DNA from: Patescibacteria group bacterium
GTDB taxonomy: Bacteria; Patescibacteriota; Minisyncoccia; Minisyncoccales; JASEJS01
NCBI GenBank assembly: GCA_030016765.1
Contig: JASEJS010000040.1
Location: forward strand, 1 to 6,193
Length of the DNA: 6,193 nt
Direction of reading: 5' to 3'
Below the pieces are notes generated by a model. The model was not told the DNA's origin and did no database searches. It worked only from the letters and a program-made list of their open reading frames with translations. A program made the translations under genes and the position numbers. How positions within the stretch are numbered: the first letter of the stretch is position 1; the number at the start of each line of letters is the position of its first letter. Positions 1 to 4,296 of the stretch are shown one piece after another.

Positions 1-1
1 A

Positions 2-175
2 TGTAAAAGATTCAAGATTTTAAAACAAATCTATCGCCATTCCCTAAAAGATTATCATCTGAGATGGAAAATCATTGCTGGAGTAATTAACTTTCAACTG
101 CATAATAAGGAAAACCTTATTCCAATAGCTATTCCTAATTTTATCAAAGAGCAACCAATCTTTTCAAAAGTTTAA
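2..175 (+). CDS. C-terminal tail of a probable DDE-type transposase (5' end outside window)
   Basis: A reading frame enters from the left edge and ends at TAA (173-175), giving 57 residues. The peptide is basic and begins CKRFKILKQIYRHSLKDYHL, followed by a hydrophobic segment (WKIIAGVINFQL). An 'RF.IL...YRHSL' stretch followed by a hydrophobic helix ending in 'NFQL' resembles, from memory, the C-terminal helix of DDE transposases of the IS5/DDE_4 type. The catalytic residues would lie outside the window, so this cannot be confirmed here. No terminal inverted repeat can be identified with confidence because the other end is missing. It could instead be the tail of an unrelated basic protein. 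Confidence 0.45.
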   Translation, partial: CKRFKILKQIYRHSLKDYHLRWKIIAGVINFQLHNKENLIPIAIPNFIKEQPIFSKV

Positions 176-185
176 AAATAGGGGA

Positions 186-208
186 AAGGGGGAACTTTAT
201 CTCCCCTT
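186..208 (+). other. GC-rich hairpin after the transposase tail
   Basis: AAGGGG (186-191) pairs with CCCCTT (203-208), with two further inner pairs and one bulged base. It lies 10 bases after the stop of the upstream frame. No clean T-run follows (ACCTTATT), so it is at best a weak terminator. It could equally be part of an insertion-sequence end. The role is not determined. Confidence 0.3.
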
Positions 209-237
209 ACCTTATTACGCATTATCTTTATATTTGT

Positions 238-494
238 ATGGAAAAAGAATTGGAAAATAGATTAAATAAAATTGAGGAAGATGTAAACATAATTAAAGTA
301 GATGCAAAGGAAGGATTTAAAGAGACCAGAGAGAGACTGGTAAAATTAGAACAAGAATTAATGACACTTATAATGCCGTTGATGGATTTATTAAAATAGT
401 AACTAAACTCGAAGATGAATTTGCCGCAATGAAGGCAGACATTAAAAGAGTCAAAGAAGTTATTAAAGAGAAACTTGGTGTAGATTTATTTTAG
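238..494 (+). pseudogene. Short coiled-coil protein gene broken by a one-base deletion
   Basis: ATG at 238 opens a charged, helical frame (MEKELENRLNKIEEDVNIIK...) that stops at TAG (397-399) after 53 codons. The overlapping frame one base back continues as NDTYNAVDGFIKIV and ends KEKLGVDLF before TAG at 492-494. The natural join is at bases 358-362: restoring one A turns 'TTA ATG' into 'TTA AAT GAC'. The repaired product is 85 residues, rich in Lys/Glu with heptad-like hydrophobic spacing, so a coiled coil. Similar small coiled-coil proteins are common in Patescibacteria from memory, but no function is known to me. There is no Shine-Dalgarno site before the ATG. The break may be real decay or a sequencing error in an A-run. 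Confidence 0.6.
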
Positions 495-516
495 GCAATT
501 ATTAATTTACAATTTT

Positions 517-541
517 AAAAATCGCGATGGTCGCGATTTTT
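517..541. terminator. Bidirectional intrinsic terminator
   Basis: AAAAATCGCGA (517-527) and TCGCGATTTTT (531-541) form a perfect 11-bp stem with a TGG loop. The flanking A and T runs give a U-tract in both directions. It sits between a plus-strand frame ending at 494 and the minus-strand holB stop at 544, so it can serve both convergent units. Confidence 0.85.
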
Positions 542-543
542 GT

Positions 544-1452
544 TTACAGCTCAAGCATTAAAATTTCCAAAGCCAATCTTGGATTAACATTGGTAGTAGA
601 AATTAGAAAATTGGTGTTTTGAATTTGCTTAAGAATATTTTTCAATTTGGAAAAGGAATATTCCTTAATTTGTTCATCATCTGGTGATGAACACTTTTCA
701 ATAAAGATATTCCGGAAATAATTTAGCCATATCTCTAAAATTTCCCTTAGATTCCCACTCCGGGATATTTCTTTAGCATATTGAAAACGGTTAGCTAAAG
801 GTAAATTGGAAATTTCAATTAACTCTTTTATTATTTTCTTTTGATTTTCTAATTTTTGCGGATTAGAAATAAAATCGATGGCTATTCCCGGTCTTCCCAA
901 AGAAAGTTTGGCAATCTCTTTGGCTTTTTCTTTAGAAATATCTTGATCTGCTAAATAATTTTCAATTTCTAATTTTGGCACGGGGTAAAATTTAACCATC
1001 TCACATCGGGAACGAATGGTTGGAAAAAGAGTTTCTGGCCAGTCAGTGATTAAAATTAAAAGGGCCTGACCCTTTGGCTCCTCTAAGGTTTTTAAAAAGC
1101 AATTTTGAGCCTCTTCATTCATTTGATGGGCTTGGTCTATAATTGCTGACTTAATTGGGGCTAAATAGGGCCGGAGAGATAATTTCAAAATAAGTTCTCT
1201 GATTTGAGAGATTTGAATCTCCTTCTTGCCTGTCGAAGCTTGAGCAGAAGGGGAAGCTTGGGGCTCAATGGAAATGAAATCGGGATGGAGTTTTTTTGAA
1301 ATATCCTGGCCAAAAAGCAATGAGATCCATTCCAGAGCTACTTTTCTTTTTCCTAATTTTTCTTGCCCAGAGAATAAATAGGCATGAGCCAACCTACCCA
1401 ACTCGGCACTCTGTTTTAAGAATTGCCATTGTTTTTGATGACCTATCACCAC
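544..1452 (-). CDS. holB: DNA polymerase III subunit delta' (clamp-loader AAA+ subunit)
   Basis: This 302-residue product is the delta-prime subunit, which helps the DnaX complex load the beta clamp during replication. It opens VIGHQKQWQFLKQ and HAYLFSGQ, typical of this family. A degenerate P-loop G-QEKL-GKR lies at 29-36, with Arg where Thr/Ser normally follows Lys; delta-prime is often ATPase-inactive. HPDF is at 56-59, the Walker B-like AIIDQAHQMN at 103-112, KTLEEP at 121-126, and sensor-1/SRC (PTIRSRC) at 144-150. It ends TNVNPRLALEILMLEL, the usual C-terminus. The zinc-binding cysteine cluster that normally precedes HPD is absent. Residues 65-78 hold an apparent insertion. The start is GTG at 1450-1452, inside an upstream palindromic repeat, with no Shine-Dalgarno site; the next codon, GTG, could also serve. 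It lies downstream of mreB on the same strand, without an obvious terminator between them. Confidence 0.93.
   Translation of the reverse strand: MVIGHQKQWQFLKQSAELGRLAHAYLFSGQEKLGKRKVALEWISLLFGQDISKKLHPDFISIEPQASPSAQASTGKKEIQISQIRELILKLSLRPYLAPIKSAIIDQAHQMNEEAQNCFLKTLEEPKGQALLILITDWPETLFPTIRSRCEMVKFYPVPKLEIENYLADQDISKEKAKEIAKLSLGRPGIAIDFISNPQKLENQKKIIKELIEISNLPLANRFQYAKEISRSGNLREILEIWLNYFRNIFIEKCSSPDDEQIKEYSFSKLKNILKQIQNTNFLISTTNVNPRLALEILMLEL
1222..1250. repeat. Small interrupted palindrome inside holB
   Basis: CTTCTTGC (1222-1229) pairs with GCAGAAG (1244-1250) with one bulge, around a core containing TCGAAGCTTGA. It falls in the coding stretch for PSAQASTGK in the delta-prime protein, between HPDF...IEP and IQISQIREL, which are normally close together. 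TTCGACA/AAGCTT-type palindromes of this kind are, from memory, dispersed repeats in many bacterial genomes. That this is one inserted in frame is an inference. Confidence 0.4.
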
Positions 1453-1532
1453 GAATAAATACTAATTTTAAACGAATTTATTACGAATATATATTGGTAA
1501 ATTATTCGTGAAAATTCGTAAAGATTAGTGGT
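1448..1532. repeat. Imperfect palindromic element of TTCGT units filling the mreB-holB junction
   Basis: The left arm (1448-1489) begins ACCAC and carries three ACGAAT units (1451, 1472, 1483). The right arm (1503-1532) carries two ATTCGT units (1504, 1514) and ends GTGGT. Read inward from both ends, the arms match as ACCAC, then TAAT(T/C)TT, then ACGAATTT, then ACGAATA. The left arm has about ten extra bases after ACCAC and a few more inside. The centre (1490-1502) is AT-rich. The structure suggests a non-autonomous mobile palindrome or a repetitive extragenic element. The last T is the first base of the mreB stop (TGA read on minus, 1532-1534), and the CAC at 1450-1452 is the holB GTG start. 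Confidence 0.65.
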
Positions 1533-2158
1533 CATTTCTTAGTCATTATGCTCTTTTTATAGGCATCCAAATTCTCTAAGACCACTCCCGTTCCTTTGGC
1601 TACACAAAGCATTGGTTCTTCAGCCAGAAGGCAAGGGACACCAGTCGATTGGGCGATTAGTTCTGGAAAATTTCTCAAGAGAGCCCCTCCGCCACACAAA
1701 ACCATTCCTTTATCCATCACATCAGCTGACAATTCCGGCGGAGTATTTCTGAGAACAAGTTTTATTACCTGAATAATCTCAGCCAGAGGGTCAGCGATTG
1801 CTTCAGCTACTTCATTAGAAGAAATTTTGATATTTTTTGGCAGACCCAAAATCAAATCTCGGCCCCGAATTTCCATTGTCTTTTCTTCTTTCTCTGGTAA
1901 AGCCGTTCCAATTTTTATTTTTATTTCTTCGACGGTTTGTTCCCCAACTGCCAAATTATATTTTTTCTTAATGTATTCGGAAATGGCTAAATCCATTTCA
2001 TCCCCAGCCACCCTCACCGAATGGGAAGTAACTATCCCACCTAGAGAAATTATGGCCACCTCTGAAGTCCCTCCACCAATATCAACAATCATATTGCCAG
2101 AGCAAGAATTAATCGGGATACCGGCCCCAATGGCAGCTAAAATTGGTTCTTTGGCCAC
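1532..2158 (-). CDS. mreB: MreB C-terminal fragment (after second frameshift)
   Basis: An open frame of 208 codons whose apparent GTG start (2156-2158) is really the internal codon for the Val in VAKEP. It carries phosphate-2 (DIGGGTSEVAI, fragment residues 26-36), VRVAGDEMD (48-56), the EEIKIKIG helix (77-84), and the adenosine motif GMVLCGGGALL (151-161). It ends MTKK, with the TGA overlapping the palindromic repeat. No ribosome binding site stands before 2158, so independent translation is unlikely. Confidence 0.85.
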   Translation of the reverse strand: MAKEPILAAIGAGIPINSCSGNMIVDIGGGTSEVAIISLGGIVTSHSVRVAGDEMDLAISEYIKKKYNLAVGEQTVEEIKIKIGTALPEKEEKTMEIRGRDLILGLPKNIKISSNEVAEAIADPLAEIIQVIKLVLRNTPPELSADVMDKGMVLCGGGALLRNFPELIAQSTGVPCLLAEEPMLCVAKGTGVVLENLDAYKKSIMTKK

Positions 2159-2287
2159 AAAAAGACCACTTTTGCTCCAGCAGCCATTCCAGCCTCAATC
2201 ACTGCTCTCCTCTCAGTAGAGGTAATACCAGCTGGAACCCCAATCATTAATTCTGGCTTTAAAAAACGCCAGAACCCCGAAACCTTA

Positions 2288-2539
2288 TCAATAAAATATC
2301 TTAATCATGGCCTGGGTTACTCGGAAGTCAGCAATCACTCCATCTTTTAAGGGTCGGTAAACTCTAATGGTATCAGGAGTCCGGCCAGTCATTTCTTTAG
2401 CTGCCGCGCCCACAGCCAGAATTTTATTCTCAGCTAAGGCTACCGCCACCACTGAGGGTTCTTGCAAAACTACCCCTTTACCAGGGATAAAGACTAGAGA
2501 ATTACAGGTTCCTAAATCAATACCAATTTTTCTGACCAT
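2288..2539 (-). CDS. mreB: MreB N-terminal fragment (subdomain IA, before first frameshift)
   Basis: An open frame of 83 codons from ATG to TGA. It contains the phosphate-1 loop GIDLGTCNS and the EPSVVAV strand that follow the N-terminus of every MreB, and breaks off at QAMIK. Its last three residues (IFY) are out of frame: the correct continuation, one base on, is [20 protein letters not shown]. Alone it would lack the second half of the nucleotide-binding cleft and would not fold as an actin domain. Confidence 0.85.
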   Translation of the reverse strand: MVRKIGIDLGTCNSLVFIPGKGVVLQEPSVVAVALAENKILAVGAAAKEMTGRTPDTIRVYRPLKDGVIADFRVTQAMIKIFY

Positions 2540-2547
2540 ATAATTTA

Positions 2548-2576
2548 ATCTTAAACTAAAACTTAAATTTTGGCAA
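2548..2576 (-). promoter_or_regulatory. Candidate sigma70-type promoter of mreB
   Basis: Read on the minus strand, TTGCCA (2576-2571, 5 of 6 matches to TTGACA) is followed after 17 bases by TAAGAT (2553-2548, 4 of 6 to TATAAT). The -10 box ends 8 bases before the mreB ATG, so transcription would start at or next to the start codon. No Shine-Dalgarno site is present, which fits a leaderless message. Confidence 0.5.
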
Positions 2577-2593
2577 GTTTTTTAAAAGCAAAA

Positions 2594-2616
2594 AAGCGCT
2601 TAAAAAATAAGCGCTT
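2594..2616 (-). terminator. Intrinsic terminator of the 2644-3387 gene
   Basis: AAGCGCTTA (2594-2602) and TAAGCGCTT (2608-2616) make a perfect 9-bp stem with a five-base loop. On the minus strand six T follow (complement of 2590-2595). It lies 27 bases past the stop codon of the upstream gene and insulates it from the mreB promoter. Confidence 0.85.
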
Positions 2617-2643
2617 AAAAATTAAAAGAGGTTGATTTTTCTC

Positions 2644-3387
2644 TCAGCAATCTTTTATTTTTATGCCCAACTCTTCTCTAGCTATTTTGAATATTTCCTT
2701 TATCCATCCTTTCGGTGCGTTCTCCCACAACTTAATAATTTTGGCTCGTGGCCCTTCTTTTATTCCAAGTGCTTGGTATATTGCATAAGCTCCCTTGATA
2801 TTTCTTTCTTCAAGGAACATATCGCCCATCTTAAAGTCCAGTGTATCAACCGGCATTCCTAGCTTTTTCCTTAACAAGAAAACCTCCCAATTCGGCCATT
2901 CTCGCTTTATTCTTTCTGCTGCTTTTTGAAGTAAACTTATGGCTTCCACTTCCTCTAGGCGCATCTTATCCTTGAGAACCGATAGTAGCTCTCTCACATA
3001 GTAATGTTTAGTTGGAATGGTCGATATTATCTCGATAATTTTCTCTTTCCAGGGAGATTGAGTTGAGTTCTCTCCTACTTTCTCCAAGGCTCCACTGATC
3101 TCTATTATATCGTCTGGGGAGTAAAAACCTTGTTTTTTTATCTCAAACAATCTTAAATGAGCTGCAATCTTCGTTATCACTTTTAATTCCTCGTTTATTT
3201 CTCCAGTATATTTTTGTATTCTCTGTAGTGTCTTTTCAAAATCTTTGTCTTGATAGGATTTCAAGATCTCTATCCTTTCTTGTTGTCTCTCCCATAGTCT
3301 TTGTTGCTTTTTGGCTATCTCTTTCAGCTCAAGGGGTAGCACTTCTATTTCTGCTGGCATTAAGGGTATTCCTATCTCACTTACCAT
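2644..3387 (-). CDS. Hypothetical helical protein, paralogue of the gene at the right edge
   Basis: This 247-residue, soluble-looking protein is not recognised. It is charged and helical. A Lys/Gln/Glu-rich stretch (about 22-60) likely forms a coiled coil, followed by a conserved core (60-106, INEELK...KIAAHLRL...ISGAL.KVGE). It has no signal peptide or membrane segment. Residues 184-204 (DFKMGDMFLEERNIKGAYAIY) resemble one tetratricopeptide-type helix pair. It ends LGIKIKDC. The paralogue at 5591-6193 matches the core without gaps (27 of 47 residues identical by hand count) and shares the MP..., DF..GD..L, IY and LGI...DC features. The start at ATG 3385-3387 is supported by AGGAG ten bases upstream. 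The gene has its own promoter, leader hairpin and terminator, so it is probably a single transcription unit. TPR-like helices suggest protein binding, but that is inference. Confidence 0.85.
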   Translation of the reverse strand: MVSEIGIPLMPAEIEVLPLELKEIAKKQQRLWERQQERIEILKSYQDKDFEKTLQRIQKYTGEINEELKVITKIAAHLRLFEIKKQGFYSPDDIIEISGALEKVGENSTQSPWKEKIIEIISTIPTKHYYVRELLSVLKDKMRLEEVEAISLLQKAAERIKREWPNWEVFLLRKKLGMPVDTLDFKMGDMFLEERNIKGAYAIYQALGIKEGPRAKIIKLWENAPKGWIKEIFKIAREELGIKIKDC

Positions 3388-3397
3388 CCTTTCTCAT

Positions 3398-3402
3398 CTC
3401 CT
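3398..3402 (-). promoter_or_regulatory. Shine-Dalgarno site of the 2644-3387 gene
   Basis: AGGAG on the minus strand, ten bases before ATG (3385-3387), within an A-rich context (AAAAAAGGAGA). The spacing is slightly long but it is the only purine-rich match, and it fixes the start. Confidence 0.6.
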
Positions 3403-3424
3403 TTTTTATTTTTAAAAGATCATC

Positions 3425-3445
3425 AAATTTGCCTTTGGCAAATTT
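3425..3445 (-). promoter_or_regulatory. Perfect hairpin in the 5' leader of the 2644-3387 gene
   Basis: AAATTTGCC (3425-3433) and GGCAAATTT (3437-3445) form a 9-bp perfect stem with a three-base loop. It lies between the candidate promoter (3462-3488) and the Shine-Dalgarno site, so it would be transcribed. No U-run follows directly on the minus strand (GATGATC), so it is not a standard terminator. It could stabilise the leader or be an operator. Confidence 0.5.
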
Positions 3446-3461
3446 TCCCTCCACTTTCTTA

Positions 3462-3488
3462 ATTATCAAATCATTAAAACTCTGTCAA
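3462..3488 (-). promoter_or_regulatory. Candidate promoter of the 2644-3387 gene
   Basis: Minus strand: perfect TTGACA (3488-3483), 15-base spacer, then GATAAT (3467-3462, 5 of 6 matches to TATAAT). The spacer is two bases short of optimum. It sits between the terminator of the upstream gene and a leader of about 70 bases. Confidence 0.5.
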
Positions 3489-3501
3489 ATTTTTAAAAGA
3501 A

Positions 3502-3539
3502 AAAAGGCGCTCAACCAACTTTGGAGTCAAGCGCCTTTT
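3502..3539 (-). terminator. Intrinsic terminator of the 3568-4176 gene
   Basis: AAAAGGCGCT (3502-3511) pairs with AGCGCCTTTT (3530-3539), a perfect 10-bp outer stem. A small inner hairpin, CCAA/TTGG (3515-3518 with 3521-3524), caps it. On the minus strand GCGCC is followed by six T. It begins 28 bases past the stop codon at 3568. Confidence 0.85.
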
Positions 3540-3567
3540 ATTATTTTATATTCCTCTTTTCGCTCTT

Positions 3568-4176
3568 TCAGAAAGGACTTTTCTCTTTCTCTATTTGAAG
3601 TTCCTCTATCTCTTTTTGCAAAAAACGGACTCTCTGACTTCCCTCTTTTTCTCGAAGATACCACCAGATAGTAATCGTCAGGGGGGTAGCTATAATTACA
3701 CCATCCACTATTCCAGCTATGATTCCAGTATCGATGGCAGCCAATACCCCAAGGATTCCGGCAGCTAAGAATCCTAGAATAAGACCAGCAATTCCTAGTC
3801 GCATATCCTTTAAGAGCTTTTTTCCCCGGGATTCTCTCCAGGCAATTTGCTCCTCAAAATATGCTTTCCGGTTTTTCTCTAAGTTATACTTTTGGTAGAG
3901 TTCCTTGAAGTAATCAAAAGCTTCTTCGTATTTGCTGAAATATTCCTTTGGATCCCTTCCAAGAGAGAAAACAACTACCCATTGGTCTAATTCTGACTTG
4001 CCTTGCTTGAGAGGGACAAATTCTAACGAGAGCGACCCCTCTGTTCCCAAATCTGGAAACCACAGAGAAACACGCTTTTCTTTCCTTGCTTGTTCATTCA
4101 TATACTCTACCCTTTCTTTCTTTTTTCTTTTTTCTTCCTCTGCCCTTTTTCTTTCTCTCTTTACTCTCTTTACCAA
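3568..4176 (-). CDS. Hypothetical membrane protein with polybasic N-terminus and two transmembrane helices
   Basis: The family is not recognised. The frame gives 202 residues. Residues 1-36 are almost all Lys, Arg and Glu. A soluble region (37-115) contains LWFPDLGTEGSLSLEF and a Tyr/Phe/Lys-rich helix (DPKEYFSKYEEAFDYFKELY). Two glycine-rich transmembrane helices lie at about 128-148 and 151-173, forming a helical hairpin with a short turn (DTG). A charged coiled-coil tail (176-199) ends EKEKSPF. The helices suggest a membrane-anchored protein with both tails on the same side, probably cytoplasmic given the positive charge. The only in-frame start near the 5' end is TTG at 4174-4176, 22 bases from a strong Shine-Dalgarno site that instead fits ATG at 4190-4192 in another frame. 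The start is therefore doubtful. It lies downstream of the transporter gene. Confidence 0.75.
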   Translation of the reverse strand: MVKRVKRERKRAEEEKRKKKERVEYMNEQARKEKRVSLWFPDLGTEGSLSLEFVPLKQGKSELDQWVVVFSLGRDPKEYFSKYEEAFDYFKELYQKYNLEKNRKAYFEEQIAWRESRGKKLLKDMRLGIAGLILGFLAAGILGVLAAIDTGIIAGIVDGVIIATPLTITIWWYLREKEGSQRVRFLQKEIEELQIEKEKSPF

Positions 4177-4198
4177 CGATATCCATTTCCATTTCCCC

Positions 4199-4206
4199 TC
4201 ACCTCC
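4199..4206 (-). promoter_or_regulatory. Strong Shine-Dalgarno site upstream of the 3568-4176 gene
   Basis: GGAGGTGA on the minus strand, six bases before ATG at 4190-4192 (spacer GGGGAA). This is the best ribosome binding site in the window. That ATG opens only a 32-codon frame, ending at 4094, out of register with the long frame. The site therefore argues that the true start is here and that a base is gained or lost in the A/G-rich stretch that follows. Confidence 0.65.
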
Positions 4207-4231
4207 CTTATTTTTTATTTATTATGTGCTG

Positions 4232-4264
4232 TTTGATAGCTTTTTTCCTCCTTCTGCTATCAAA
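4232..4264 (-). promoter_or_regulatory. 5'-terminal leader hairpin with an AGGAGG-containing loop
   Basis: TTTGATAGC (4232-4240) and GCTATCAAA (4256-4264) form a perfect 9-bp stem around a 15-base loop that reads AGAAGGAGGAAAAAA on the minus strand. With a start site about 7 bases after the -10 box, the transcript would begin at the foot of this stem. No U-run follows the stem on the minus strand, so it is not a terminator for the transporter gene. Confidence 0.5.
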
Positions 4265-4270
4265 AAAAAT

Positions 4271-4296
4271 ATTATACCTTTTCAAATTCTTGTCAA
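4271..4296 (-). promoter_or_regulatory. Candidate promoter of the 3568-4176 gene inside the transporter's 3' end
   Basis: Minus strand: TTGACA (4296-4291) and TATAAT (4276-4271), both perfect consensus, with a 14-base spacer that is unusually short. The -35 hexamer encodes the last Leu-Thr pair of the transporter (LTRI), so the promoter overlaps its stop codon. Confidence 0.55.

Larger units (their letters stand above)
1532..2539 (-). pseudogene. mreB: Rod-shape actin homologue MreB, interrupted by two compensating one-base indels
   Basis: MreB forms membrane-associated actin-like filaments that guide cell-wall synthesis and rod shape. Reading the three frames in turn gives a continuous 335-residue protein, the normal family length. 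Phosphate-1 ([12 protein letters not shown]) is at 6-17, [13 protein letters not shown] at 60-72, and IGVPAGITSTERRAV in the middle frame. The KEP motif is at 130-132, with the glutamate that is catalytic in MreB. Phosphate-2 (DIGGGTSEVAI) is at 153-163, and the adenosine motif (GMVLCGGGALL) at 278-288. After codon 80 one extra base (near 2296-2300) puts TGA at 2288-2290 in frame. A missing base in the A-run at 2159-2163 restores the original frame. The gene between the breaks (about 2164-2296) is perfectly MreB-like, so decay is very recent or the indels are sequencing errors. The start is ATG at 2539, with no Shine-Dalgarno site. Confidence 0.88.

Noticed and set aside
352..368. Programmed -1 frameshift in the small coiled-coil gene
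   Set aside because: No X-XXY-YYZ slippery heptamer and no strong downstream stem is visible; a lost A in a short run explains it more simply.
1451..1519. CRISPR-like array from repeated TTCGT/ACGAA units
   Set aside because: The units are only 5-6 bases, change orientation at the centre, and have no uniform spacers; they form one palindrome.
1827..2219. Plus-strand open frame opposite mreB (130 codons)
   Set aside because: It is the antisense shadow of a clearly conserved minus-strand gene and its peptide has no recognisable features. The same applies to the plus-strand frames opposite the hypothetical genes and the transporter.
2288..2290. In-frame TGA in mreB as a sign of UGA recoding (glycine or tryptophan)
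   Set aside because: The codon after it is TAA, the MreB sequence continues in a different frame, and TGA is used as the true stop of several other genes while TGG encodes Trp.
4232..4264. Hairpin as the transporter's terminator
   Set aside because: No T-run follows the stem on the minus strand, and a consensus promoter lies directly upstream, so a leader element is more likely.
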